64,000 nucleotides of DNA from positions 186,001 to 250,000 of the forward strand of contig NZ_JACIEJ010000002.1 of NCBI RefSeq assembly GCF_014196795.1. Direction: 5' to 3'. This document shows, piece after piece, positions 32,778 to 41,125 of this stretch (within the stretch, counting starts at the first letter, position 1; every line of letters begins with the position of its first letter). This stretch comes from Sagittula marina (GTDB lineage: Bacteria; Pseudomonadota; Alphaproteobacteria; Rhodobacterales; Rhodobacteraceae). The position numbers and the translations under genes were made by a program. The notes beneath the pieces were generated by a model. The model was not told where the DNA came from. It saw nothing but the letters and a program-made list of their open reading frames with translations, and did no database searches.

Positions 32778-32996
32778 TTATTTGAAGCGGTAGTTGATGC
32801 GGCCCTTTGTGAGATCGTAGGGCGTCATTTCTACTTGGACCCGGTCGCCGGCCAGAACTCGGATGCGGTTCTTGCGCATCTTGCCTGCCGTGTGCGCGAT
32901 GATCTCATGGCCGTTGTCAAGCTCGACCCGGAACGTCGCATTCGGCAGGAGTTCCTTCACGACACCGGGAAATTCGAGCGTATCTTCCTTGGCCAT
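32778..32996 (-). CDS. infA: Translation initiation factor IF-1
   Basis: The 72-residue protein is a full-length S1/OB-fold IF-1 ([20 protein letters not shown], ending in [10 protein letters not shown]). IF-1 binds the ribosomal A site during initiation. AGGAG precedes the ATG. Confidence 0.98.
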   Translation of the reverse strand: MAKEDTLEFPGVVKELLPNATFRVELDNGHEIIAHTAGKMRKNRIRVLAGDRVQVEMTPYDLTKGRINYRFK

Positions 32997-33095
32997 GGTC
33001 TCTCCTAAAATAACCGCCCCTGCAAAGACAGGGGCAAGGCGAGCTACGATATGGTCCTATCTTTCGGGATTTTCAAGTCACATCTTGGCAGACGA

Positions 33096-33974
33096 TCATT
33101 TCAATTCCGTCAACGGCGCAGGCGCGTCCCGACCCGACTGGTCATCCCAATGCAAGCGGTTCAGCACCACACCATCGGCCCGCACCGCATCGACCTGCGC
33201 CAAATCCACATCTGCATAGGTCCAGCCAGGCTGATCCAGAATGCCTTCGGCGATAACACCAGTGGACGGAAAGCCCTTGTCTGGCGGGCCAAAGACCCCC
33301 CCGGCGCCACAATTCGTGTCCACAGCCTCGGACCAGTCGCAGTCACCCACGGTCGAGGACATGGCCACAACACATTGATTTTCCAACGCCCGAGCCATCG
33401 CCCCGATCCGTACACGCCAATACCCGGCCAACGCTTCGGTACAAGACGGGACAAGCAAAAGCTGAGCCTCCGCCAGCGCCCGCCCAAGCAACGGGTATTC
33501 CGAATCATAACAGATCAGCACACCGATTCGTCCAAGCGCGGTGTCGAACACTTTCAGCCGATCTCCACCCTTGATGCCCCAATCCTCGCGTTCGAACCGG
33601 GTCATGATCTGCTTATCGAGCGTGACGACTCCCCCTTCCGGGCCGAAAAACCTTGTACGGTTCACCACCGGTCCGCCCGCGCTCTCTACCGGAGCGGAGG
33701 CCGAAAGGATGTGTACGCCATAGCGCCTCGCCAATTGCGAATGGAGCGCGTCGACCTCTGGGATACGCTCTGACACAGCGCGAATCGACGCCTGCAAATC
33801 CATTGCGACCTCACGGCCCGCCAAGGTTGCCAACTCCATCGCACCGTATTCAGGAAAAACCAGAAGATCGGCCCCCTGCCCCGCGGCCTCGCTGACCCAA
33901 GCATCGAGCTTGGTCGCGTAGGCGGACCAGTCAGGCAAAAAATCCATGTTGTAAGCGGCGGTCGCGATTTTCAT
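33096..33974 (-). CDS. Carbon-nitrogen hydrolase (nitrilase superfamily) protein
   Basis: The 292-residue protein has the Glu-Lys-Cys triad of the superfamily in LLVFPEYGAMEL, GVVTLDKQIMTRFE and IGVLICYDSEYPLLGRALAE. Members cleave amides or nitriles; the substrate is not known. The ATG at 33974 has GAGG five bases upstream; a TTG one codon earlier is less likely. It is the third gene of an operon with a GNAT acetyltransferase (15 bases upstream) and an NTF2-like protein. Confidence 0.88.
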   Translation of the reverse strand: MKIATAAYNMDFLPDWSAYATKLDAWVSEAAGQGADLLVFPEYGAMELATLAGREVAMDLQASIRAVSERIPEVDALHSQLARRYGVHILSASAPVESAGGPVVNRTRFFGPEGGVVTLDKQIMTRFEREDWGIKGGDRLKVFDTALGRIGVLICYDSEYPLLGRALAEAQLLLVPSCTEALAGYWRVRIGAMARALENQCVVAMSSTVGDCDWSEAVDTNCGAGGVFGPPDKGFPSTGVIAEGILDQPGWTYADVDLAQVDAVRADGVVLNRLHWDDQSGRDAPAPLTELK

Positions 33975-33989
33975 CAAAGCCTCATCACA

Positions 33990-34571
33990 TCAGTCAAGTT
34001 GCCGGATCCAAGCCTGCAACAGGTGCGGCGTCTCGTCCCGATTGCCAAGGTCTGTCCAGCAAAAAGTCGCGGTGACACCGTCCGCTTTGGCGTATCCCCG
34101 ATTACGCCAGAACGCGTCCAAGGGACGATAGCCCTCTGGCCGATCGGGATGATCCTCTGATCGTACCACCCCACAAAACAGCGTATAGTCAAAACCTTGC
34201 CGCCGCGCCTCGGCTTCGCGTGCGTCAAAAAAAGCGTGACCCAGACCGTGACCGCGATACTCGGGCAAAAGCACGCTTTCGGCGCAATAGAATATCTTCT
34301 CCACGGGCGGCATTGGACCCGTCAACTCCGAGGCATCTGCGTGGTCAGCCAAGGGCATACCGGTCGCCGCACCCACGATTCGGTCATCGTCGCGTACAGC
34401 GACCAGAATTGCGTTCTGGTTCTGCCGGTAAGAGCGCAGATACTTCGACTCATACGCCAGATCACCCTCGTAGAGATACGGAAAGGCTCGAAAAACGTCG
34501 ATCCTTAACCGCGCCAATTCAGGCAGCGCGGCATCCAGCGCTTCCCCGGTCAACCGTGTCACCTCAAGCAT
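33990..34571 (-). CDS. GNAT family N-acetyltransferase
   Basis: The 193-residue protein shows a GNAT core with the acetyl-CoA pyrophosphate loop region (VLLPEYRGHGLGHAFFDARE). Its C-terminal half (GFDYTLFCGVVRSEDHPDRP) is shared with a Rhodobacteraceae subfamily always found next to the nitrilase-like gene. AGAGAGG lies six bases before the ATG. Acceptor substrate unknown; its constant pairing with an amidase suggests the two act on the same small molecule. Confidence 0.85.
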   Translation of the reverse strand: MLEVTRLTGEALDAALPELARLRIDVFRAFPYLYEGDLAYESKYLRSYRQNQNAILVAVRDDDRIVGAATGMPLADHADASELTGPMPPVEKIFYCAESVLLPEYRGHGLGHAFFDAREAEARRQGFDYTLFCGVVRSEDHPDRPEGYRPLDAFWRNRGYAKADGVTATFCWTDLGNRDETPHLLQAWIRQLD

Positions 34572-34592
34572 GCGAAGCCTCTCTCTTCGTGA

Positions 34593-34988
34593 TCAGGAAA
34601 CCTGGCGCACCCAGTCGGCAAGGTTGTAATAGGTGACCACACGGCTGATCTGCCCACCCTTGAAGGAGAAGAAAGACCCGGCGGGCAAACGATAGGTTTG
34701 GCCATGCGCCTCAGGCAATCCTTCGTCTGTCGCCTTATAGGTGCCGTTCACGATGAATTCTGCGGCACCGCGCGTGCCGTCTGTATTGGCGAAAAAAACC
34801 ATGTCAGTCAGATTTTCCGAGTAACAATGATCCATATGGGCAAGAAACTCGCCAAACTTGACCTTGCCTACACGGATCTGCCCCTCGTTGACGTGATGTT
34901 CCACATCGGGCGTGAGGCAGGCCAACATGCCCTCGTTATCACCTGCGTTGAAGGCTTCGAAATACCGCGCGATCACATCCTGGGTCAT
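34593..34988 (-). CDS. SnoaL/NTF2-like (ketosteroid isomerase-related) protein
   Basis: The 131-residue protein has the cone-shaped NTF2-like fold signature (MTQDVIARYFEAFNAGDNEG, then VNEGQIRVGKVKFGEFLAHM, ending in ISRVVTYYNLADW). It matches the ketosteroid isomerase-related family. GGAGGGTGCA precedes the ATG at 34988. It heads the operon with the GNAT and nitrilase-like genes. Reaction unknown. Confidence 0.83.
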   Translation of the reverse strand: MTQDVIARYFEAFNAGDNEGMLACLTPDVEHHVNEGQIRVGKVKFGEFLAHMDHCYSENLTDMVFFANTDGTRGAAEFIVNGTYKATDEGLPEAHGQTYRLPAGSFFSFKGGQISRVVTYYNLADWVRQVS

Positions 34989-35094
34989 TGCACCCTCCGT
35001 TAACGTGTTTTCTGATCGCATACCCTAACGTGACTGGCTCATCCACACCGTCGGAAGTCGGCATTCGTGACTTCATCCACGACGGAAGGGACCG

Positions 35095-35538
35095 TTAAAA
35101 ATGCCAGGTTTCGCGTAGCTTTTTAACAATCTGATCGCGGGTTTGCCGATAAGCATTAAGTTTTTGCTCGCGGGTTTCGCCTATACCCGTCGGGTCCATC
35201 ACTGGCCAATACTCAACGGTGAGGTGGTAAAAGCGCGTTAGATCCAAAGCGCGCCGTTGCGAGGCAGGTGACATGGTCACAACACAGTCGAAACCCGACA
35301 GGGTTTCGCCCATTTCCTCCATTTCTTCAAAGGAGCGCGATCGGTGCCGTTCCAACTCGACCCCAATCTCCTTGCAGGCCGCGATGGCGAAACCGTCAAT
35401 CTCAAGGTCATTCACGACACCTACTGACTGAACATAGACGTCGGTGCCGAAAAATTTCTTCATGATTCCTTCGGCCATGGGAGACCGCACGGCATTGTGA
35501 TCGCAGCTAAAAAGGACCGATTGCGGCAGTTGACCCAA
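35095..35538 (-). CDS. Low-molecular-weight protein tyrosine phosphatase / arsenate reductase-like protein
   Basis: The roughly 147-residue protein has the LMW-PTP P-loop CDHNAVRSPMAEGIMKKFFG, a CX5R-S variant with His-Asn-Ala-Val in the loop, and the general-acid aspartate in VMDPTG. It differs from both classical LMW-PTPs and ArsC, so substrate is unclear. A TTG start at 35538 is preferred: GGGGGG lies just upstream, the UPF0262 stop is one base before it, and the product then begins MGQLPQSVLFSCDHN as in homologues. A TTG at 35568 would overlap UPF0262. Confidence 0.85.
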   Translation of the reverse strand: MGQLPQSVLFSCDHNAVRSPMAEGIMKKFFGTDVYVQSVGVVNDLEIDGFAIAACKEIGVELERHRSRSFEEMEEMGETLSGFDCVVTMSPASQRRALDLTRFYHLTVEYWPVMDPTGIGETREQKLNAYRQTRDQIVKKLRETWHF

Positions 35539-35539
35539 G

Positions 35540-36019
35540 TCACCCCCCGAAGTGCAAAACGCAGACAAGCGTAAATAGCCTGCGCGCCGTGGCGTCGTCC
35601 ACCTCTACCTTGCCGTCCAGCCGCTCCTGCAGAATGCGGGCGCCCTCATTGTGAATGCCACGCCTCGCCATATCGATGGTTTCAATCTGGCTAGGCGCTG
35701 CGGTTTTCACGGCGTCAAAGTAACTTTTGCAGATCTGGAAGTAGTCCTTCACCACCTGTCGGAACGGAGAGAGAGAAAGGTGAAATTCTGCCGCTTTCTC
35801 ATGACCTTCGGTCGTCACATCAAAGACCAGTCGCTTGTCTTTGATGGACAGGCCCACGTTATAGGGACCGGGCGGCACAACTCGATCATCCCGCGACGGA
35901 AGGGAGAAGCTGTTCTCCTCCATGAGGTCAAACATGGCAACGCGCCGCTCCTGATCGATTTCGGGAGTCGAAGGCGGCAAATTGCCGTCATCCAGATCAA
36001 TATGCGCAATATGTGACAT
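35540..36019 (-). CDS. UPF0262 family protein
   Basis: The 159-residue protein (MSHIAHIDLDDGNLPPSTPE, then AARRGIHNEGARILQERL-like region near the C-terminus) matches UPF0262, an alphaproteobacterial family of unknown function. It is consistently found between hisD and the LMW phosphatase gene, as here. The ribosome-binding site is weak. Confidence 0.9.
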   Translation of the reverse strand: MSHIAHIDLDDGNLPPSTPEIDQERRVAMFDLMEENSFSLPSRDDRVVPPGPYNVGLSIKDKRLVFDVTTEGHEKAAEFHLSLSPFRQVVKDYFQICKSYFDAVKTAAPSQIETIDMARRGIHNEGARILQERLDGKVEVDDATARRLFTLVCVLHFGG

Positions 36020-36182
36020 TTGAGGCTCTTTCGCAGGTGCAGAAAAAGTTAACCCAAGGGCACGATATTTGGCAAGCGTGACGCTTAGTACTTTCTGATA
36101 GGTTCACAAAGCTCAACGCGCTGCCAGCACCCCAAACGCGGGGAAAAGGCCATGGAATGACCCCTCAGGAAACCCGTGCCTA

Positions 36183-37484
36183 TCAACGGTTCAACTTTTC
36201 CAGCCGCGCCGAGACGGACAATCCGTGCGCTTCGAGGCTTTCGGACCGCGCCAGCGTCTCCGCCGCTGGCCCAACGGCCTGCAAAGCCTCGGGCGTCATG
36301 CGCGCCATGGTCGTGCGTTTGACAAAATCCATCACAGACAGGCCGGAGGAAAACCGTGCCGAGCGCGCCGTAGGTAGAACGTGGTTCGGTCCCCCAACGT
36401 AGTCGCCGATCGCCTCCGGCGTCCATGCACCAAGAAATATCGCGCCTGCATGGATACATTTTTCCGCCAGCTTATCCGGCTCCGCGACACAAAGCTCGAG
36501 GTGCTCCGGCGCGATTCTATTGGACAAGGCAGCGGCTTCTTCCAAGTCTTTCACAATGATTACGGCGCCGAAGTCTCGCCAGGAGGCCGCCGCGATAGCG
36601 CGCCTCTCAAGCGTCTGGAGCCGCGCGTCGACAGCCTGCATCACGGCCTTGCCGAAATCGGCGTCGGTGGTGATCAGCAAGGACTGCGCACTTTCATCAT
36701 GTTCGGCCTGGCTCATCAGATCCAGCGCGATCCAGTCGGGGTCATTATCACCATCCGCAATCACAAGGATTTCGGAAGGACCCGCAATCATGTCGATGCC
36801 AACCTTGCCAAAAACGCGGCGCTTCGCAGCGGCCACGAATGCATTTCCCGGCCCGGTGATTTTATCGACTGGCGCAATCGTTTCCGTGCCATAGGCAAGC
36901 GCGGCAATCGCCTGAGCGCCGCCGATGCGGTAAATCTCGTCGACACCAGCAATGCGCGCAGCCAGCAATACGGCGGGATTCGCAACGCCATCTGGCGTAG
37001 GGACGCATATGGCAAGCCGCTCGACACCGGCGACCTTGGCCGGAACCGCGTTCATCAGCACAGAGGATGGATATGACGCCAATCCCCCCGGCACATAGAG
37101 CCCCGCCGCCGATACCGCTGTCCAGCGCCAGCCCAATGTCGCACCTTCCGGATCGGTCCACGACGCATCTTCCGGCATCTGGCGAACGTGATACGCGCGA
37201 ATGCGCTGAGCCGCCTGCTCCAAGGCACGGACCTCGTCCTCAGGCACCTTGGCGCATTCGGATTCGATCTCTGCCTCAGTAAAGCGCAACTGGTCAGAGC
37301 TCAGATCCAGCCGATCAAATTTACTTGTCAGCTCCAGAACCGCTGCGTCGCCGCGCGCCCGAACATCAGCGATGATACCCGCCACCGTGTCGTCGACGTC
37401 CGGGCTGTCCTCACGCTTGGCAGTCAAAAGCGCGGTGAAATGGCTTTCGAAATCCAGTTCGGCGGTGTTCAGAAAGACAGGCAT
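36183..37484 (-). CDS. hisD: Histidinol dehydrogenase
   Basis: The 433-residue enzyme performs the last two oxidation steps of histidine synthesis. Motifs include YVPGGLASYPSSVLMNAVPA, DMIAGPSEILVIADG, QAEHDESAQS and GAIFLGAWTPEAIGDYVGGP, with zinc-binding residues in place. Of two ATGs six bases apart, 37484 is chosen because GGAGGA is six bases upstream of it but directly abuts the other. Conserved neighbours are UPF0262 downstream and DUF2948/murA upstream. Confidence 0.96.
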   Translation of the reverse strand: MPVFLNTAELDFESHFTALLTAKREDSPDVDDTVAGIIADVRARGDAAVLELTSKFDRLDLSSDQLRFTEAEIESECAKVPEDEVRALEQAAQRIRAYHVRQMPEDASWTDPEGATLGWRWTAVSAAGLYVPGGLASYPSSVLMNAVPAKVAGVERLAICVPTPDGVANPAVLLAARIAGVDEIYRIGGAQAIAALAYGTETIAPVDKITGPGNAFVAAAKRRVFGKVGIDMIAGPSEILVIADGDNDPDWIALDLMSQAEHDESAQSLLITTDADFGKAVMQAVDARLQTLERRAIAAASWRDFGAVIIVKDLEEAAALSNRIAPEHLELCVAEPDKLAEKCIHAGAIFLGAWTPEAIGDYVGGPNHVLPTARSARFSSGLSVMDFVKRTTMARMTPEALQAVGPAAETLARSESLEAHGLSVSARLEKLNR

Positions 37485-37713
37485 GGGCATTCCTCCGTGA
37501 CGGGTGGGACCTGATAGCGCGCGCGACGGGCGCACTCAACCGCGCTCGTTCTTCCGCAAACACAGACCCTCAGAATCAAGGCGATAATCGCTAGAGCGGA
37601 ATTGACAGGTTAAGATTCATGAATCTTGCCGCTTTGCATGATGAATGCCCGGCAGACCTTTGCCCTGACGGGAACTTTCATACTGTCCACAGCCCAAAAT
37701 GACGGGCTGTGTG

Positions 37714-38193
37714 TTAACCTTCGTGATCGGGCAATTTACCAGATGGCGCCGCATAGGGGCGCGTCACATCGCGCAAACCGACTTCGAGCGCTTCAACCTT
37801 GGCCCGCAAAGCGCCGTCCCCTGCCAACGTCAGAACGACAAAGCCCTCCGCATCGTCGCCCGGCTCCCAAGAGACAGCGAGCACCTGCAGGATGAGGTCC
37901 TTGTCCGCTCGATCGACACCTTGACTCGACACGCTCAGCACATTGTCCACCACCAGAACAGATTGTACCCGCTCAACGGGGCGATCAAAGCGCTTGGCGG
38001 TCTCCACGTCCTCCCACCGGACACGATTGATCAGCAGGCCAAGGCGACGCGCGCCTTTCTGCCAGCGAATTTCGGTCACAGGCAGGACCGCATCCTGCAC
38101 AAGGGCCGACAGAACGCCAAGGTCATCGACGTCCAGCGCGCCAAGGTTCAGCGGACGTTCGCCGCCATCTTCAAAACGCGCATCTTCGGTCAT
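37714..38193 (-). CDS. DUF2948 family protein
   Basis: The 159-residue soluble protein ([20 protein letters not shown], then [18 protein letters not shown]) matches DUF2948, found in alphaproteobacteria next to murA and hisD. Function unknown. Its ATG overlaps the murA stop by ATGA. Confidence 0.88.
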   Translation of the reverse strand: MTEDARFEDGGERPLNLGALDVDDLGVLSALVQDAVLPVTEIRWQKGARRLGLLINRVRWEDVETAKRFDRPVERVQSVLVVDNVLSVSSQGVDRADKDLILQVLAVSWEPGDDAEGFVVLTLAGDGALRAKVEALEVGLRDVTRPYAAPSGKLPDHEG

Positions 38194-39461
38194 TGGCCTT
38201 CAACCCGCTCGATATTGGCCCCAAGTGCAGAGAGCTTTTCCTCCACATTTTCGTATCCACGATCGAGGTGGTAGACCCGGCTGACCAGGGTCTCCCCCTC
38301 GGCCGCAAGACCTGCAAGGATCAAAGAAACGGATGCTCGCAGGTCCGTCGCCATCACAGGCGCGCCTTTAAGGCGTTCGACCCCCTTCACTGTGGCGTGA
38401 CCACCATGCACGTCGATGCGCGCGCCCATGCGGATCAACTCCGGCGCATGCATAAAGCGGTTTTCAAAGATCTTTTCCTCAAGAACGGAGGTCCCTTCGG
38501 CGGTGCACATCAGCGCCATCATCTGTGCCTGCAGGTCCGTTGGAAAGCCGGGGAACGGCTCCGTGGTGACATCCACCGCCTTCACCCGGCCATTGCGGCG
38601 AGCGACCTTTAGGCCCTTTTCGGTTTGCTCAACGGAAATACCGGCAGCGTCGAGCTTTTCACAAAAGGATTCGACCAGCTCAATGCGCCCGCCCAGACAC
38701 GTCACTTCGCCGCCGCAGATTGCCGGGGCCAGCATGTAGGTGCCCAGCTCTATCCTGTCGGTGACAACGCTATGGGTGGCACCGCCCAAACGGTCGACGC
38801 CCTGGATCGTGATGGTGGATGTGCCCTCACCCTCGATCTGTGCGCCCATCTTTTGCAGACAATGCGCAAGGTCAACGATTTCAGGTTCACGTGCGGCATT
38901 CTTCAGAACCGTAGTTCCATTGGCCAGCGTCGCGGCAAGCAAGGCGTTTTCGGTTGCCCCCACGGACACGAACGGAAACTCGAACTCGCCGCCGCGCAGG
39001 CCGCCGGCGGGTGCCTTGGCATGCACGTAACCGTCGCGCAGATCCATTTCAGCGCCCAGAGCTTCCATCGCCTTGAGGTGAAGGTCCACCGGGCGCGCCC
39101 CAATGGCACAACCGCCGGGCAGCGAAACTTCTGCATAGCCATAGCGCGCCAACAACGGCCCTAGCACAAGAATCGAGGCACGCATCTTGCGCACGATGTC
39201 ATACTCGGCCCGTTGCGACGTCAGCGCATGGCTCGACATCGCCAGAACCTTGCCGTCCTGCAATGCCGTGACCTCGGCCCCCAGCGATTGCAGCAAAAGC
39301 GTCATTGTGCGGATGTCCGACAAGCGCGGCGCATTGGTCAGCGTCAGTGGCTCCTCGGACAACAACGTCGCCGGCATAAGCGTAAGGCAGGCATTTTTTG
39401 CGCCTGCGATTGGGATATCCCCGTTCAGCGGGCCGCCACCCTTTACCAGAATCGAATCCAT
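38190..39461 (-). CDS. murA: UDP-N-acetylglucosamine 1-carboxyvinyltransferase
   Basis: The 423-residue enzyme transfers enolpyruvate to UDP-GlcNAc, the first committed step of peptidoglycan synthesis. It has [20 protein letters not shown] with the catalytic Lys and [20 protein letters not shown] with the active-site Cys that fosfomycin alkylates. The start at 39461 has CAGGA five bases upstream. It lies 13 bases after a small basic ORF and overlaps DUF2948. Confidence 0.97.
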   Translation of the reverse strand: MDSILVKGGGPLNGDIPIAGAKNACLTLMPATLLSEEPLTLTNAPRLSDIRTMTLLLQSLGAEVTALQDGKVLAMSSHALTSQRAEYDIVRKMRASILVLGPLLARYGYAEVSLPGGCAIGARPVDLHLKAMEALGAEMDLRDGYVHAKAPAGGLRGGEFEFPFVSVGATENALLAATLANGTTVLKNAAREPEIVDLAHCLQKMGAQIEGEGTSTITIQGVDRLGGATHSVVTDRIELGTYMLAPAICGGEVTCLGGRIELVESFCEKLDAAGISVEQTEKGLKVARRNGRVKAVDVTTEPFPGFPTDLQAQMMALMCTAEGTSVLEEKIFENRFMHAPELIRMGARIDVHGGHATVKGVERLKGAPVMATDLRASVSLILAGLAAEGETLVSRVYHLDRGYENVEEKLSALGANIERVEGQ

Positions 39462-39474
39462 TGCAGTCCTGCTC

Positions 39475-39648
39475 CTAAGCCTTGTCGTCACTCTGATCAT
39501 CGGGGCCGGCGTCTTTGCCCGCCTGTTCGGCGGCGCGCGCCCTGGCCTGCGCTTTGCGTCGGGCAAGATTGGCCTTCAGCGCCGCCTTGAGGCGGTCCTC
39601 GCGCGCAGCCGCGCCATCCTGTCCGGTCTTACGAGTGCCTTTGTTCAT
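39475..39648 (-). CDS. 57-residue basic protein upstream of murA
   Basis: An ATG at 39648 opens a 57-codon frame reading [20 protein letters not shown], then [20 protein letters not shown] and an acidic tail, to a TAG at 39475-39477. The product is highly basic and helical, rich in Ala, Lys and Arg. Similar short proteins (with [14 protein letters not shown]) precede murA in other Rhodobacteraceae. It ends 13 bases before murA and likely shares its transcript. Function unknown; its charge hints at nucleic-acid or ribosome binding. Confidence 0.7.
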   Translation of the reverse strand: MNKGTRKTGQDGAAAREDRLKAALKANLARRKAQARARAAEQAGKDAGPDDQSDDKA

Positions 39649-39894
39649 GGATCGGATTTAGCCTGTTAAGGGTATCCGGTCCAGTGCGCGCGAGTTGGTG
39701 AAAATTTTTCGAAAAAGCCTCTTGTGCCCTTGGGCCTCCAAGGCTAGAAGCCCGCCACGGCGCTGCTTCAGCTAACATGCAGAGCCTTCCCGATTAGATG
39801 GGAAGCTCTAATTGCGAGGCAGATCTGGTTTACGAGCCCTACTAGAGCTCAGATGTGTCGAATTAAAGTCGGCAACATGATCTAGAGTTAAAGT

Positions 39895-39969
39895 GCTGTG
39901 GTAGCTCAGTGGTAGAGCACACCCTTGGTAAGGGTGAGGTCGAGAGTTCAATCCTCTCTCACAGCACCA
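39895..39969 (+). tRNA. tRNA-Thr (GGT)
   Basis: A 75-base tRNA with acceptor GCTGTGG/TCACAGC, D arm AGCTCAGTGGTAGAGC, anticodon stem CACCC/GGGTG around TTGGTAA (anticodon GGT) and T arm GAGAG-TTCAATC-CTCTC. It ends in encoded CCA at 39967-39969. Confidence 0.96.
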
Positions 39970-41125
39970 TTTATTTCCCAGTACTTTCGAGGCAGCAAGA
40001 CAACGGCACTGTACGCCACTGATATGTGCCAGTCCATATGCCAACCGGGCTTGGCATAGTGGTCCTGAACGTGCTCCTCGCAAGGTTCATTGCACGAAGC
40101 AGAGCAAAGGTCGCATTTCTTTCATTCTGATCGTCCCGGCAAAGACGCCACACCTGCGCCCTACCGCCCAAAACAGAATGCAACTTCACGCAATGGGCAC
40201 TGCGGACGCTTTCGCGCCCGAAAGAAAGGTCCGCGAGTAAAAGGTACCCTTCGCCCGGCGGGAAAAGAAAGTTACGCGCCTGAAGGACCGGGACAAGTTC
40301 CGCAAAAGACGTGGCAAGAATGACCGTGACCTATTCGCGGAAATTGGTGGTCCGCAAAAGCTGTTGGAAGAATTGCGCCAGCTTCGCAAGATGTCAGCGA
40401 ATGCCTATGCCATATTGTCGCGCAGCCCTGACTTGCGCCTTTCCTCAAAACGTCAAAACGCCCCGAGAGGAATGAGGCGCGCGATAGATATCGAAGAAAC
40501 TCAGCCCTCAGCCGAAGCCCTTGTCGGTAGACATCCCGACTATATAGGGCGAAGCGGCAGCTACACCTGCTCATCTCCTAAAGGGACATCCCTGCGAAAC
40601 GCCCCTTCGGGCAATGGAGACTGTCAGGTCGCTGACTTTCAGGTGTGCGTTGCCCAAATGCGCCACCTCATCGCACGCGGCATTTCCGTCACAGAGGCCG
40701 AGGGACAGGTGCGGCCAAGACAATCGGAATCATGACGGAAACCCGATCTACGCAGCGGCGCTTGGTCAAACAAGAATCTCAAGTTTGGACGGTTAGCTCC
40801 CACTTGAACTGCCAACGGCGTCGATCAACGGTTTCCATGAAGGTTCTGCCGTTTTTGTTCGAATTTTCCCGTTGTCACCGCGCGGTTCTGGAAACAGCAG
40901 ACGTCGTCGGCACGCAAGTGTCCGCGCCTCAGAGCCAATGCCTTGAGGACACCGTTTTTCAGCCAAACAGAGCCCGGATTCGGTCGCTACCAGTGCCATG
41001 CAATGCGCGAAAGGCGCATCAAGCTGGCGCCTGAACAACGTCGCCTCTCGCAGATCAGAACGGTCGCTTAGACAACCTGCCGCGCCACCCTCCGGGAGCG
41101 CTGCCAAGCGAAACGAGCCCGTCCG
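39970..41125. other. About 1.15 kb without a recognisable gene, between tRNA-Thr and the protease
   Basis: No frame has a good ribosome-binding site plus recognised domain. One plus-strand stretch (about 40250-40470) reads as a charged, helical peptide (RLKDRDKFRKRRGKNDRDLF, then GGPQKLLEELRQLRK), which may be a decayed gene. Its frame is closed upstream by a stop and downstream turns into low-quality sequence. The upstream region of the protease gene must hold its promoter. Confidence 0.45.
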
